Source of the DNA: JBAOHV01 sp037045265
GTDB taxonomy: Bacteria > Actinomycetota > Acidimicrobiia > Acidimicrobiales > Microtrichaceae
DNA: 64,000 nucleotides
Reading direction: 5' to 3'
NCBI GenBank assembly: GCA_037045265.1
Contig: JBAOHV010000026.1
Location: 62,001-126,000, forward strand
The notes beneath the pieces are model-generated. The model ran no database searches, had not been told where the DNA came from, and worked only from the letters and a program-made list of their open reading frames with translations. Of the stretch, positions 49,380 through 58,593 are shown one piece after another; position 1 is the stretch's first letter, and each line of letters opens with the position of its first letter. Made by a program: the position numbers and the translations under genes.

Positions 49380-50262
49380 CGATGAGCTGGCCGACGTGCA
49401 GGAGCGAAGGGTCGGACCGGTCGACGAGGCGGTCGCGGTTCGCCTCGACCAACCTCGACCAGTAGTGCTCGACCGGCTCCTGGTGGCCGCGCTCTGCGAC
49501 GATCCGCTCTGCTATCGCCCAGAAGTGCTCACCCGGTCCGACCGAGTGAGCCCCTGGTGCTTCCCCGTCCGGTGACGGCGGCGCCGGTGCTGTCACGGTC
49601 GGGGCCGCCGCTGTCGGTGCTGTCGGTGCTGTCGGTGCTGCGATGGTGGATGTGGTCGAGGCGGCTGTTGAGGGCCGGCTTCTCGCTTCGGTCGCCCATG
49701 GGAGCATCGTGCGCGCCGAGCCCCTGGATGCCGGAACGGCGTCGTCGGCCAAGGCTTCGAGCTTCACGGTAGCCGGATCGGTGGGACCTTCGGCCGCCCC
49801 TGCGCTGGGTACGCTCGCCGATGCTGCGGCGATGCTGACCGCGGCCGCCGCCAGCCATCGGGGTGTGGCCCGACGGGTCAGCCGCACCGCTCGGCCCGCC
49901 TGGCGACCCGAGCGTCTGGGCGCTTTCGTGGCCATCCCTATGATCAGGTTCGCTCCCGCGATCGCCGCCAGGTAGGCCAGTGCAGCGGCAGTGACGACCA
50001 CGAGCGTCGACCCCACGAGACCGACCACGTCCCAGGTGGCGGTGTTGGGTCCCGTGAAGCTGTGCCAGTCCGGAGCGGGCGGGCGGTTCACCCACAGCGC
50101 TGCGAGAGCTACGGATGAGGCCGAGCATGTGGCCGTTGCGCGCAGGAGTTGGCGACGCCTGAACCGCCGAGCACTTCTCCGGTGGCGTGGATCGCGGGCG
50201 TCCCGCGGGGTGATGTGGTGAGCCCCACGGTGGCCGCTGGCTCGATCTTCGATGACGGTCAT
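49366..50262 (-). CDS. LysM-domain membrane protein ending the Tad operon
   Basis: 298 residues. It has a basic N-terminus, two or three membrane helices (SVALAALW, LVGSTLVVVTAAALAYLAAIAGANLIIG, then WLAAAAVSIAAASASVP), a Thr/Pro/Ala-rich extracellular linker with APT repeats, and a C-terminal LysM-like domain (HSVGPGEHFWAIAERIV … LLHVGQLIAIPD) for peptidoglycan contact. The layout is typical of LysM proteins next to pilus or secretion genes. Its ATG overlaps the pseudokinase stop. It may tie the pilus base to the wall; that is inferred. Confidence 0.82.
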   Translation of the reverse strand: MTVIEDRASGHRGAHHITPRDARDPRHRRSARRFRRRQLLRATATCSASSVALAALWVNRPPAPDWHSFTGPNTATWDVVGLVGSTLVVVTAAALAYLAAIAGANLIIGMATKAPRRSGRQAGRAVRLTRRATPRWLAAAAVSIAAASASVPSAGAAEGPTDPATVKLEALADDAVPASRGSARTMLPWATEARSRPSTAASTTSTIAAPTAPTAPTAAAPTVTAPAPPSPDGEAPGAHSVGPGEHFWAIAERIVAERGHQEPVEHYWSRLVEANRDRLVDRSDPSLLHVGQLIAIPD

Positions 50263-51440
50263 GGCTTCTCCTCGGGAACCGATGTGCCTTGGGCGTCGAT
50301 CGGGACAGCGCGGGTGCAGCCGTCGGTCTCGTGGACGCCGAGCGAGACCGCGCCGGGGTAGGTGCCCAAGTGCTGGGCTGTTGCTGACGCAGCGGATCCC
50401 GGCCACTCGTCGAAGACGAACAGCTCGGACGAAGAGGGGCGGAAGAGGATCACCTGCGGAGGCGCGTCGCAGGTGATCGGTGCCACCACCACCTGGTCCC
50501 CGGGCTGACCCGCACGGAAGCTGTGGCCGCCCACGGTGAGGATGTTGTCGACGACTTCGACATGGTCGGGGCAGCCATCCTCGTCGAGGTCGGGCCCGGT
50601 GGCCGTCGAGGGTTCCGCGGCGACTTCGGCGGAACACGGATCTGTGGGGTCCGAGGACAGCGGAGCAGGGCCCTTCGATGGGTGCTGGTCACCATCCTGG
50701 CCGGCGGCGACCGCTCCCCACGTCAGTCCGAGTACCCCTACCCCGACTGCGGCGCCGACGAGTCGGAGCGGGCGTCCGCTGAGCGGTGACACCGACACGC
50801 GCCGGAGGTCCTCGCCAGCGAGGACCTCGAGGATGTCGGATAGCTCTGCTGCGGACCCGGGCACGGGGGACTTCGTCGCGGCCGTATTGGACCGTTCGAG
50901 CTCCCGTCGGAAACGTCGCTCTGCTGAGCGGTATGCCCAAGCGGTCGAGGGGCTCCACGAGTCGTCGCGGTGGTGAAGGACGTGGTCGATCATCGAGACG
51001 AGCTGCTGCACGTCGCTTCGTGCGGCAGCTCCGGCTCCTCCTCCGTTGTCGCAGCGCACTGCCGCGGACCCGAGCGAACAGAGCCGCACGGTTCCGCCGC
51101 CGCCGACCACGACGTGTTGGGCGCACAGAGCGCCGTGTGTCCACCCGGCGGCGTGAAGCTCGGCCACGGCGGCGGCAGTGTCGGCCAGTGCGGCCAGGAG
51201 TTGTTCGGGCGTCAGCCCGTCGGGTCGGGAGAGGTCGCGGTCGCCGGCGTCGAGGGTGACGAGGTCGGTCCTGTCGTCGGAGTCGCGCAGAGCGATGAGC
51301 TCGACCACGGGCAGACCTCGAAGGTGGTCGAGAAGCTCGGCTTCGCGTCGTAGGTGCTGACGAGATCCGCCCCGAGCGCTCTTGGCCACCAGCGCCATCC
51401 CGCTGACCGTGAGCCGGTGCACCCGGGTGCCGCCGCTCAT
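50259..51440 (-). CDS. Membrane pseudokinase in the Tad operon
   Basis: 393 residues. Residues ~1–205 follow the protein kinase fold: K20 (ALVAK), E34 (REAELL), the catalytic loop as HGALCAQH (102–109) and the DFG position as CSLG (121–124). Both catalytic aspartates are gone, while RSDVQQL keeps the subdomain IX aspartate. A membrane helix (~228–250) is followed by an extracellular domain with DLDEDGCPDH, a calcium-loop-like motif. It is therefore probably a signalling or scaffold pseudokinase. It is coupled on both sides by ATGA overlaps. Confidence 0.78.
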   Translation of the reverse strand: MSGGTRVHRLTVSGMALVAKSARGGSRQHLRREAELLDHLRGLPVVELIALRDSDDRTDLVTLDAGDRDLSRPDGLTPEQLLAALADTAAAVAELHAAGWTHGALCAQHVVVGGGGTVRLCSLGSAAVRCDNGGGAGAAARSDVQQLVSMIDHVLHHRDDSWSPSTAWAYRSAERRFRRELERSNTAATKSPVPGSAAELSDILEVLAGEDLRRVSVSPLSGRPLRLVGAAVGVGVLGLTWGAVAAGQDGDQHPSKGPAPLSSDPTDPCSAEVAAEPSTATGPDLDEDGCPDHVEVVDNILTVGGHSFRAGQPGDQVVVAPITCDAPPQVILFRPSSSELFVFDEWPGSAASATAQHLGTYPGAVSLGVHETDGCTRAVPIDAQGTSVPEEKP

Positions 51441-51895
51441 CGGTTCAGCCTGGCGGTGGCGGTGACCACGACCCGTTCGTGTTCGGACCGTCCGGGTACG
51501 GCTCGCAGCATCACGTGCGCGACGAGGAGCTCCACCGTGACCGTGACTGTGGAACCGTCGCGACCGATGCGCACCGACGGTTCCGATGCCAGCTCTCCGG
51601 GGAGTCGAGCGGTACGCATGTGGGCGTCGACGACCCGAAGCGCTCGTGCGGGGTCGACGACGAGCTCGCCGCTTCGTTGGAGCTCCTCGGTGTCGATCAT
51701 CGCTGCTGCGTCGTCGGCAGCGGCAGAGACGATCCGATGCGCTGAGCGGTGTGCGCCGTGGAGCAGAGCGAGGTCTATGGCGATGGTGCCGAGGCAGATG
51801 AGGACGAGCATCATCGCCGGTACGAGCATCAACGCGCTCGCGGACTCCGGACGTCGGGGCTCAGTCAGCACCGCAGGGCGTGGTGGTCGGATCAT
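51437..51895 (-). CDS. TadG/TadE-like pilus assembly protein
   Basis: Small membrane protein with a short basic N-terminus, one helix (ASALMLVPAMMLVLICLGTIAIDLALL) and a beta-rich extracellular domain, as in the minor pseudopilins of Tad systems. ATG 51895 is preferred; ATG/GTG starts up to 51907 are possible. It overlaps the 3' end of the preceding tadE-like gene and the start of the pseudokinase gene. Confidence 0.75.
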   Translation of the reverse strand: MIRPPRPAVLTEPRRPESASALMLVPAMMLVLICLGTIAIDLALLHGAHRSAHRIVSAAADDAAAMIDTEELQRSGELVVDPARALRVVDAHMRTARLPGELASEPSVRIGRDGSTVTVTVELLVAHVMLRAVPGRSEHERVVVTATARLNR

Positions 51896-52338
51896 GGCTC
51901 GGGCCACTGGTCATCTCCCTGTGTGGGTCGACGATCTCGCGGTGTGACACCCGGATCTGGCGGGCACCCAGGTCGTCGAGGAACGGGAGGCGCGCTGGCT
52001 GGAGCCTCGGCCTCGAGCGTGACGGTCGCGGGCTCACAAGGCCCGAACCGGCCGGTGTCGGGCGCTGTGATGCGAACCCCTGACAACGGGGTCCCGCGGC
52101 GCAGCAGGACCTCGAGGGCTGCCCGTTCTCCAGCCGAGCTCGCCTCCTGTGGTGTGGACGCTTCGGTGTAGCTGCGCATGTACTCCCGTGCAGCTGCATC
52201 GAGAGCAGCCCTGGTGTCGATGATCGACCAGATGTTGAGCACCGCGAGCGAGCCTGCGATGAGGATCAACAAGCCGAACAGGATTCCGTCTCCGCCGCCC
52301 ACGAAGCCGCCCTGATTGCGTCCGCGAACAGGGGTCAT
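51861..52338 (-). CDS. TadE-like minor pilin, one frameshift
   Basis: N-terminal QGGFVGGGDG, then a helix (ILFGLLILIAGSLAVLNIWSII) and RAALDAAAREYMRSYTEA, typical of TadE. The frame steps +1 at ~51993. Dropping one base changes APPVPRRPGC to ASRLPFLDDLGARQIRVSHREIVDPH, which has the hydrophilic strand pattern expected. The stop is then at 51861. ATG 52338 overlaps the previous gene's stop. Confidence 0.7.
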
Positions 52339-52775
52339 GGTCGTTCGACCCTCACAGAGATGGTGCGGTCGAGGGCGCCCACGACCGGGCCCCCGTCGAT
52401 CATCGCAGGAAGGAGCGCTACACCGGCGGAGCGCAGCCGCAGCACGACCCGGTCGTCGTCCAACGACTCGAGGTCGAGCCGGACCTGGCCACCATGGCTT
52501 CCGAGTGAATCGCGGGCGTCGTCGATGACCCTCGCCGCCACGGCCGCGCGGTTCGAGTCGGCCGGTGCGGTGGCTATGTCGCGCGCAGCGTCGTAGGCGA
52601 CGGCATCGACGGTGCTCCGCTCCCAGAGCCCGACGCATATGTTCGCGGCGAGCCCGATCGTCGCGGCGACTGCGGCGACCCCGAACACGGTGCTCAGGAG
52701 TCCGGAGCCGCGTTCCCCCCGACGCCCGATCTGTCTGACTCGGATGAGTAGGCAGTCGTCGTGCTGATCGGTCAT
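52335..52775 (-). CDS. TadE-like minor pilin
   Basis: 146 residues with a basic N-terminus ending GERGSGLLST, a membrane helix (VFGVAAVAATIGLAANICVGLW), a helix with AVAYDAARDIATAP, and a beta-rich C-terminus (VRLDLESLDDDRVVLRLRSAGVALLP). Predicted pseudopilin processed like TadE/TadF. ATG 52775 overlaps the stop of the pilin gene before it. Confidence 0.78.
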   Translation of the reverse strand: MTDQHDDCLLIRVRQIGRRGERGSGLLSTVFGVAAVAATIGLAANICVGLWERSTVDAVAYDAARDIATAPADSNRAAVAARVIDDARDSLGSHGGQVRLDLESLDDDRVVLRLRSAGVALLPAMIDGGPVVGALDRTISVRVERP

Positions 52776-53026
52776 CCGCCGATCTGCTCCACCTGGGCAC
52801 GGGTCCTGTCGGTGGCCGAGTTCATCATCGAGTCGAACCCGGTCCACAGGCCGATGCCGAGGAACGCGACGATCAGGACCGCGATCGCGGTCGAGATGAC
52901 CCCTTCGCCGCGTTCGCCACGCGCTCGAGTTCCTCTGCGCGCAGCCTTGTCCGCGCAGAGGACTGCTCCGCTGCCGAGGTTCGTGTCGCTGCCGAGGTTC
53001 GTGTCGCTGTCGGTGTGCTGTTCCAT
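52772..53026 (-). CDS. Flp-type pilin candidate
   Basis: 84 residues. The N-terminus carries an 18-bp repeat coding GSDTNL twice, then a basic stretch ending GERGEG, one long hydrophobic helix (VISTAIAVLIVAFLGIGLWTGF) and a short polar tail. This is the layout of actinobacterial Flp major pilins, although the E+5 residue is absent. ATG 53026 has GGAGGT four bases upstream, the best ribosome site in the operon. It is also the only gene here preceded by a real gap (67 bases), as expected for a highly expressed pilin. Confidence 0.72.
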   Translation of the reverse strand: MEQHTDSDTNLGSDTNLGSGAVLCADKAARRGTRARGERGEGVISTAIAVLIVAFLGIGLWTGFDSMMNSATDRTRAQVEQIGG

Positions 53027-53093
53027 GTCGACCTCCGGGGTCGTTCTTTGCTTGTCGGTTCTGTGGGTGTCGCCGGCTGGACCTTGCGCAGGT

Positions 53094-53987
53094 TCAACCA
53101 CCGGCCACCTGTGCCATGGCCGAGGTGAAGGGCACCGCCAGGAAGATCAGGCCGGGTAGGAGGGTCGCGACCGTCACCGGGACCCACACGAGCTGGGACC
53201 GCCGCTCGATCGTCTCGAGCAGATCCCGGTGCATCGCTGCGCGGGCACTGCGTGCTTCCTGCGACACGAGCTGACCCAGATCACCGGCATCGTCGTGAAG
53301 TCGCAGCACGGCTACGAGACGGCCGATCGCGTCGACTCCACTGTCGTCGGCCCATTCCGCGAGAGCGGCATTGGTGCTGAGCCCCTGGCGGATCCTGCGG
53401 CTGACTGCTCGCAGATCCGAGGCGATGGTGCCGTCGCCGCGCTGGGCAAGGCGGTTGAGGGCGCTCGGGACGGAGTACCCGGCCGAGAGGAGCAGTCCGA
53501 GTTGTTCGGTCACGACGGGAAGCTCCTCTTGCCGGCGGGAGCGGCGTTCCTCGACCGCTGAGTCCAGGCGGCGCTCCTCGATCAGAGCGGCAAGTAGCGG
53601 TAGCCCGACGATGGCGACCACAGCTACGACCGGACGGGGGGTGAGGGCCACGGTGAACGCCGCCCCGGCGACGAAGGTCACTCCCGCGAAGGCCGCCTGG
53701 CGCATCCGGAACGACGTCGGGTCGACCGACCAGCCCGCTTGCTCGAGCCTGGTCGACAGCTGCTGGCGGACGCCGAGCATGGACGACGCCCGCTCGCCCC
53801 ATCGTTCGATGCCAGGAGCGAGCACGGCTCTGATCGATTCCGAGGTGCGGCGGGTGGGGTCGGTGGGTCGATGACGTCGGTAGGGGGCGAGGCGGTCGAC
53901 GACGCCGGCACGGCGGAACCACGGAGCCTCTCCGAGCACGAAGGTGAAGCCCAGGGCCAGGAGCACCCATGCGATCGGCAGCATCAT
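53094..53987 (-). CDS. tadC: Tad pilus inner-membrane platform protein TadC
   Basis: GspF/T2SSF-type membrane protein. It has N-terminal helices, then the T2SSF domain with EELPVVTEQLGLLLSAGYSVPSALNRLAQRG and LVSQEARSARAAMHRDLLETIERRSQLVWVPV, ending with a helix. ATG 53987 overlaps the tadB stop. It pairs with TadB as the platform for the TadA motor. Confidence 0.9.
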   Translation of the reverse strand: MMLPIAWVLLALGFTFVLGEAPWFRRAGVVDRLAPYRRHRPTDPTRRTSESIRAVLAPGIERWGERASSMLGVRQQLSTRLEQAGWSVDPTSFRMRQAAFAGVTFVAGAAFTVALTPRPVVAVVAIVGLPLLAALIEERRLDSAVEERRSRRQEELPVVTEQLGLLLSAGYSVPSALNRLAQRGDGTIASDLRAVSRRIRQGLSTNAALAEWADDSGVDAIGRLVAVLRLHDDAGDLGQLVSQEARSARAAMHRDLLETIERRSQLVWVPVTVATLLPGLIFLAVPFTSAMAQVAGG

Positions 53988-54850
53988 CGGTCGAACACCC
54001 TTCGCTGCTCGGGGAGCCGCATGACACGGCTGGCCCACCACCAGCAGCCACCCATGGCGAGCAGCCCCACAGCGACGAGCGCCTGCCCGGTCGGAGTCTG
54101 ATAGGCGGCGCGGCCGTCCCCGACGCTCAGGCCGGCGAGAGCCATGCCCGCGGGCACGAGGATCACGAACACCCGGGCGAACCTGGCTCCCGACTGGCGC
54201 GCTTCGGCTTCTCGGCGCCCCGCGAGGTCCTGGCGACGGTCCTCGGCCAGAGCCGCCAGACGGGCGTCGAGGTCGCCGCCGACGTCGGCGGCCACGAGCA
54301 GGGTCTCGCAGGTTGCATCGGCGGTCGGGTCGGCGAGCTGTCGTTTGAGCTCGGCGACGGTGCGGGGGAAGTCAGTCGTGAGGGCCCACTCGCGCTGGGC
54401 CGAAGCGAACGCAGAGTGGAGCTCCTCGGGGCCCCGGAGGCCTACCTCGAGCAGAGCCTGTGGGATCGAGCGCCCTGCTGACCCGGTCAGGACCCTGAGC
54501 TCTTCGATCAGGCGCGGCCACCCAGCGCGAGCTGCCCGCCGCCGTGCGGCTCGTCGGGACCTCCACGACGTCGCTGGAACGACTGCTCCCGCACCTGCCA
54601 CGAGCATTGCGGGCAGGCCGACACCGAAGAGGACCAGAGCGGGGATCGCGGCCGCCGCGCCGACGAGAGCGGAAGCGAGCAGGAACTGCACGAGGCTCAC
54701 ACCGTCGAGCCCGGCCTGGTCGAGGAGCAGTCGGCCGCGTGCAGCAACCCGGGTGCGCAGGTCGATCGGGGATCGGTCGGAGCGGCGCTCGCTCCAGACC
54801 ATCAGGTAGGTGCCCCCTGCTGCGAGGGTTGCCAGGAGCAGCGCGATCAT
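53984..54850 (-). CDS. tadB: Tad pilus inner-membrane platform protein TadB
   Basis: 288 residues with helices at the N-terminus, a T2SSF-type domain (WPRLIEELRVLTGSAGRSIPQALLEVG … LLVAADVGGDLDARLAALAEDRRQDLAGRREAEARQSGARFAR) and two C-terminal helices. ATG 54850 overlaps the tadA stop; the much longer frame upstream overlaps tadA and is spurious. Confidence 0.9.
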   Translation of the reverse strand: MIALLLATLAAGGTYLMVWSERRSDRSPIDLRTRVAARGRLLLDQAGLDGVSLVQFLLASALVGAAAAIPALVLFGVGLPAMLVAGAGAVVPATSWRSRRAARRRAARAGWPRLIEELRVLTGSAGRSIPQALLEVGLRGPEELHSAFASAQREWALTTDFPRTVAELKRQLADPTADATCETLLVAADVGGDLDARLAALAEDRRQDLAGRREAEARQSGARFARVFVILVPAGMALAGLSVGDGRAAYQTPTGQALVAVGLLAMGGCWWWASRVMRLPEQRRVFDR

Positions 54851-56158
54851 CGCTGGGTCACCGCCCCGTCGAGGAGCTCCCGTCCGTCGATACCGGCCCG
54901 CTCGAGTCGTTCGATGGCTCGCATCGGGAGCAGCCCGGTCGGGCGGAGGGGGCCGTCGGACCGGGTACGGCTGAACAGCTCGGTGGTGGTGAACTGCACG
55001 GCATCCGCGCCCGCCGTCAGGTCCTCGACAGCCAGGATCGACGTGACTCGTGGCCCTTCGGGGCCACGTTCGGAGTGGACAACGAGGTCGATCGCGTCGC
55101 TCACCAGGTTGTTCAGCGCTGCAACCGGAAGCTGATGCGAATCTGAGAGCTGGGCGATGAACCTCAATCTGGTGAGTGCCTGGCGTGCCGAGGCCGCGTG
55201 GATCGTCGTGTAGCCGGTCACGCCCGATGAGAGGGTCAGTAGAAGTGGCATCGCCTCGCGGTCGCGGACCTCGCCGACGATCGCGACGTCTGGTGCCATG
55301 CGCAGGAATCCGGCGACGAGTCGGCGCAGGTCGACCTCGGGGCGGTCGGCCCTGGCGGGGCGGGTCTGGAGGCTCGCGATGTTGGCGAGCGGGACGTCCG
55401 CCTCGAACACCTCCTCGGCGATGACGACGCGGAGGGACGGCTCCAGCTCGGCCGCGCAGCACGACAGCAGGGTGGTCTTGCCGGCGCCGGGTGCACCTGC
55501 GAACACGATGCTCATGCGGGCCCTCACCGCGGCAGCGAGGAAGCGGGCCGCCTGCGGTGAGAGCGTCTCACGTCGCACCAGCTCCTCCAGTGAGCTGATC
55601 GCCACGCCGGTGAACTTGCGGATGTTCACCATGAGGTGGTTCCCGCGGCTCAGGTCGCCGTGCACGATGTGGAGCCGAGAACCGTCGTCGAGTTGGGCGT
55701 CCTGGAGCCCCTCTGTGGGGTCGAGCTTGCGATGCGAGGACGCTGCGTCCTCGAGCAGCTTCGTGAGCGTCCTGGCCACGTGGTCGTCGTCGTGGAAGAC
55801 CTCGTGGTGGTAGCGGCTGCCTCCCGAGTGGCGACGAACGAAGATCTCGCTGGGGGCGTTGATCATGATCTCCCAGACGTCGTCGTCAGTGAGCAGATCG
55901 GTCAACGGTCCGTAGCGGGCGAGGTTGCGGAACGCCCGCTCGGCCATACCTTCGGGATCGACGAGACCGTCGTTGACACGGCCCCTTCGGTGGGCGGCCT
56001 GGTGTTCCTCGATCACTTCGCCGATCAGCCGGCGGAGTTGTGCCCGGCCCTGGGGCTCGTCCACGTCGAGGAGCTCGCGGGTTCGCGCGGAGCTGGACCT
56101 CGTGTTCGACGCGCTGAAGTGGCGATGCGGCGGAGCTGCGGGTCGACGGTGCGCTCAT
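54847..56158 (-). CDS. tadA: Tad pilus assembly ATPase TadA/CpaF, one frameshift
   Basis: Type II/IV secretion-family motor ATPase. It shows YGPLTDLLTDDDVWEIMINAPSEIFVRR, Walker A GAPGAGKTT, LRVVIAEEVFE, the His/Asp boxes around LRMAPDVAIVGEVRDREAM and TTIHAASARQAL. The likely start is ATG 56158, overlapping the cpaE stop. One extra base near 56077 breaks the frame after RVEHEVQLRANP; removing it gives NPELLDVDEPQGRAQLRRLIGEVIEEHQ. Without this correction translation could start only around 56064. Confidence 0.9.
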
Positions 56159-57487
56159 GCGACTTCGCTTCCCGTTCGGTTGAACAGCTGTATGCGGTCC
56201 TCGATATCGGTTCCGAGCTCACCGGGGCGGATCTGCTCGAAGCCTCGGGCCTGGTTCCGCTCAGGTCGGTGGGGGAGCGAATCGGCGATGTCGAGGACGT
56301 GACGGGCAAGGGTGTCCACTAGGGAGGACGGCATGGGGTCGACCCGGTCGTGGACATCGTCCAGGGAGCGTGTGGAGCGCAGCAGCACAGGGGGCTGGAT
56401 GTCGGTGTGCCGATCGCTGTCGAACAGCTTCGCGACCTGGCCGGACAGCATCATCCGGCGGGCCGTCGAGCGGGGGGCATGGGAGATCACCGGTATCAGG
56501 CGGTGCGCCGGTGCACCGGCGTCGAGCAGGTCCTCGACCACAGCGGTGAGGCCGTGGAGACCGTGCAGGTCGCCTCGACCGACCACCAGTATCAGATGGG
56601 CCCGTTCAACGGCCGCAAGGTTGACGGAGTGGCGGTCCTCGACATCGGCAGAGCCGGTGTCGGCCTGGTTGTCGAGCTGGGCATCGATGTCGACGACAAC
56701 CGTCGAGCAGGTGCGGCACATGGCGTCGATCGCAGCGTCGACGGAACGACGTCGCAAGGTCACCCAGTCGGAGATCCGACGCCGGCCGAGGAGGACGGAG
56801 TAGCCGCGGGTCGGGACCTCGAACATCAGGCTCCTGACCTCGTCGGGGTCGAGCCGGTCGGAGCGGTGTGCCTCGACGAGCTCGGGGAGCCCCGGGACGA
56901 CATCGCCGACGTGGTGGTACATGGCGAGAGATCCGCGGGCGCATCCGTCGATCGAGCGCGACGGATCCGTCGGCGCCGCTACCGTCGCCGGCTGCGGCCT
57001 GTGCCAGTGCCATGGCGGTCGTGCTCGCACCGCTTCCTCCGGCACCGGTGACAGCGAGGACCAGTCCGCTGCTGCGCGGCGGTTCGCCGAGTATCGATCT
57101 GCCGGGGCGCCGTGCCGGGCTCACAGGGCGGGAGTGGCGGTGCAGGAGATCCACCAGCGTCCGGGGGTCCAGTCGGTCGTCGACCACGGCGGCGCAGCCG
57201 AGGGCATCCCAGTCGCGGTGGACGCTCCCGTCGGTGACCACCATGCTGGGGATGCCGGCGTTCGACGCGGCGTCGATCAGATCGCGGTCGATCCCTGGCC
57301 CCCTGGCATCGAGCAGGAGAGCGGAGACCCTTCGGCCGGTGCCCAGGACGGCGCCGGCCTCTGTAGCGGTGAGACAGCTGATGAACTCGATCGGTGCAGC
57401 CCCGTCGGTGGACCAGCGGGCCAGGTCGGCCACCCATCGGGCACGGGCACGGGTGACTCCGACGACCACGAACCGGTCGCTGCTCAT
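56155..57487 (-). CDS. cpaE: CpaE/Ssd-like ATPase of the Tad system, one frameshift
   Basis: MinD-superfamily protein thought to localise Tad systems. A receiver-like N-terminal domain is followed by a deviant Walker region VTGAGGSGASTTAMALAQ, in which the usual lysines are replaced. This resembles actinobacterial Ssd/CpaE proteins. The frame steps +1 near 56953; dropping one base gives GSVALIDGCARGSLAMYHHVGDVVPGLPELVEAHR. Later motifs are VVVDIDAQ and LILVVGRGDLHGLHGL. ATG 57487 overlaps the stop of the SAF-domain gene. Confidence 0.83.
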
Positions 57488-58203
57488 CGCTCCACCTCCG
57501 TGACGGAACCAGGGCCGGGCGCTGGGAGCACCAGGGTGACGTCGGAGCGGATCGCGGCATCGACGATCGCTTCGGCAGTGGCCAGATCGGCAACACCGAC
57601 CCGGACCCGAACACCTCCGTTCTGGCCGATCGCATCGTCGTCGTCCCCCTTCACCGAGGTGACCAGTACGCCTGTCGCCACCGTCGTCGTGCCGGTCGAG
57701 TTCGGGTCAGTCGACAGCACCGTGACACGGTCGCCCGCGTCGAGAGCTCCCTGCATGGCTGCCGCTGGCGGCAGGTCGAGAACGACCTCGTTGTTGGCGC
57801 CAGCTGCGAACCGGCCCCGCTCGAAGACGTCGCCGTTGCGGACCAGGTCCATCGGCCGCAGCGGGACTCGAGTGGTGCGCCCGAGGAGGTCCTCGGCATC
57901 TTCTCTGCGGATCGTGGTGGCGTCGTCGGGGAGCTCCGCCGTGACGGTTCCGAGATCTGCAGCACTCAGCGATGCCCCTGCCGGAACCGGTCTCACGGCT
58001 ACTACGTAGGCGGTCGTGGGTGCAGCAGTCGCCGCTCTCTGCGACAGGAGGACACCGATCGCAGCGGTGGCCACCAGTGCACCACCGAACACGGACCGGC
58101 CGGTCGGGCGCCGCGTTGCGCCTATGCGTCGCATACGTCGCCTGGCCCGTCCCGTGCGCTCCACACCTGGGTCTTCGATTTCCTGGTCGGCCTTCTCACC
58201 CAC
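57484..58203 (-). CDS. cpaB: SAF-domain pilus assembly protein (CpaB/RcpC-like)
   Basis: First gene of the Tad operon. It has a basic cytoplasmic tail, a membrane helix (SVFGGALVATAAIGVLLSQ), an SAF domain (YVVAVRPVPAGASLSAADLGTVTAELPDDA … VPLRPMDLVRNGDV) and a C-terminal beta domain. GTG 58203 has GAGAGG nine bases upstream. The gene lies directly after a consensus promoter. Confidence 0.85.
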   Translation of the reverse strand: MGEKADQEIEDPGVERTGRARRRMRRIGATRRPTGRSVFGGALVATAAIGVLLSQRAATAAPTTAYVVAVRPVPAGASLSAADLGTVTAELPDDATTIRREDAEDLLGRTTRVPLRPMDLVRNGDVFERGRFAAGANNEVVLDLPPAAAMQGALDAGDRVTVLSTDPNSTGTTTVATGVLVTSVKGDDDDAIGQNGGVRVRVGVADLATAEAIVDAAIRSDVTLVLPAPGPGSVTEVER

Positions 58204-58232
58204 GTCGGGATTCCTCTCTCGGTATCTGCGAG

Positions 58233-58261
58233 AAGGTATGAAAATGATCGAAACGTGTCAA
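58233..58261 (-). promoter_or_regulatory. Promoter of the Tad pilus operon
   Basis: On the minus strand TTGACA (58256–58261), 17 bases, then TACCTT (58233–58238). The expected start is near 58226, leaving a ~23-base leader with a ribosome site. It lies in an AT-rich island (about 58236–58300) that stands out from the surroundings. Confidence 0.8.
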
Positions 58262-58330
58262 CAAGGTAAAATAGATACTGAAGGTGTCTTCAAGTGCTGT
58301 TAGGGCATGAAACGCGCGACCCGGCAGGGA

Positions 58331-58344
58331 TACGGTGTCGCCCG
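58331..58344 (+). promoter_or_regulatory. -10 box for the small HTH gene
   Basis: TACGGT (58331–58336), seven bases, then GTG 58344. Implies a leaderless transcript. Confidence 0.45.
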
Positions 58345-58574
58345 TGAGCACAGCGGACATCGAGTGGCTGAACACCAAGGAGAGCGCACGGCGCCTCGGC
58401 ATCACGCCTCGGACCCTCTATCGCTTCATCGATGATGGGCGGATCCCGGCCTATCGACTGGGTCGGGTGATCCGGCTCAAGGAGAGCGAGGTCGCGGACT
58501 TCATCGAGCGCAGCCGGATCGTTCCGGGCACGCTCGAGTCAGAGCCGGTGGAGGAAGAGGTCGATCTGAGCTGA
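58344..58574 (+). CDS. Excisionase/MerR-like helix-turn-helix protein
   Basis: 76 residues with a single HTH_17-type winged helix: EWLNTKESARRLGITPRTLYRFIDDGRIPAYRLGRVIRLKESEVADFIE. The C-terminus is acidic. BldC and excisionases share this fold. It is divergent from the Tad operon across a 140-base AT-rich spacer, so it is a candidate regulator of pilus expression. GTG 58344 is preferred to GTG 58335 from the -10 spacing. No integrase or attachment site is near, so an excision role is unlikely. Confidence 0.85.
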   Translation: MSTADIEWLNTKESARRLGITPRTLYRFIDDGRIPAYRLGRVIRLKESEVADFIERSRIVPGTLESEPVEEEVDLS

Positions 58575-58593
58575 ACCGGCGCACAGCGGGCGG

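Noticed and set aside
58344..58574. Excisionase of an integrated element
   Set aside because: No integrase, attachment repeats or phage genes are near; the protein fits a local regulator better.
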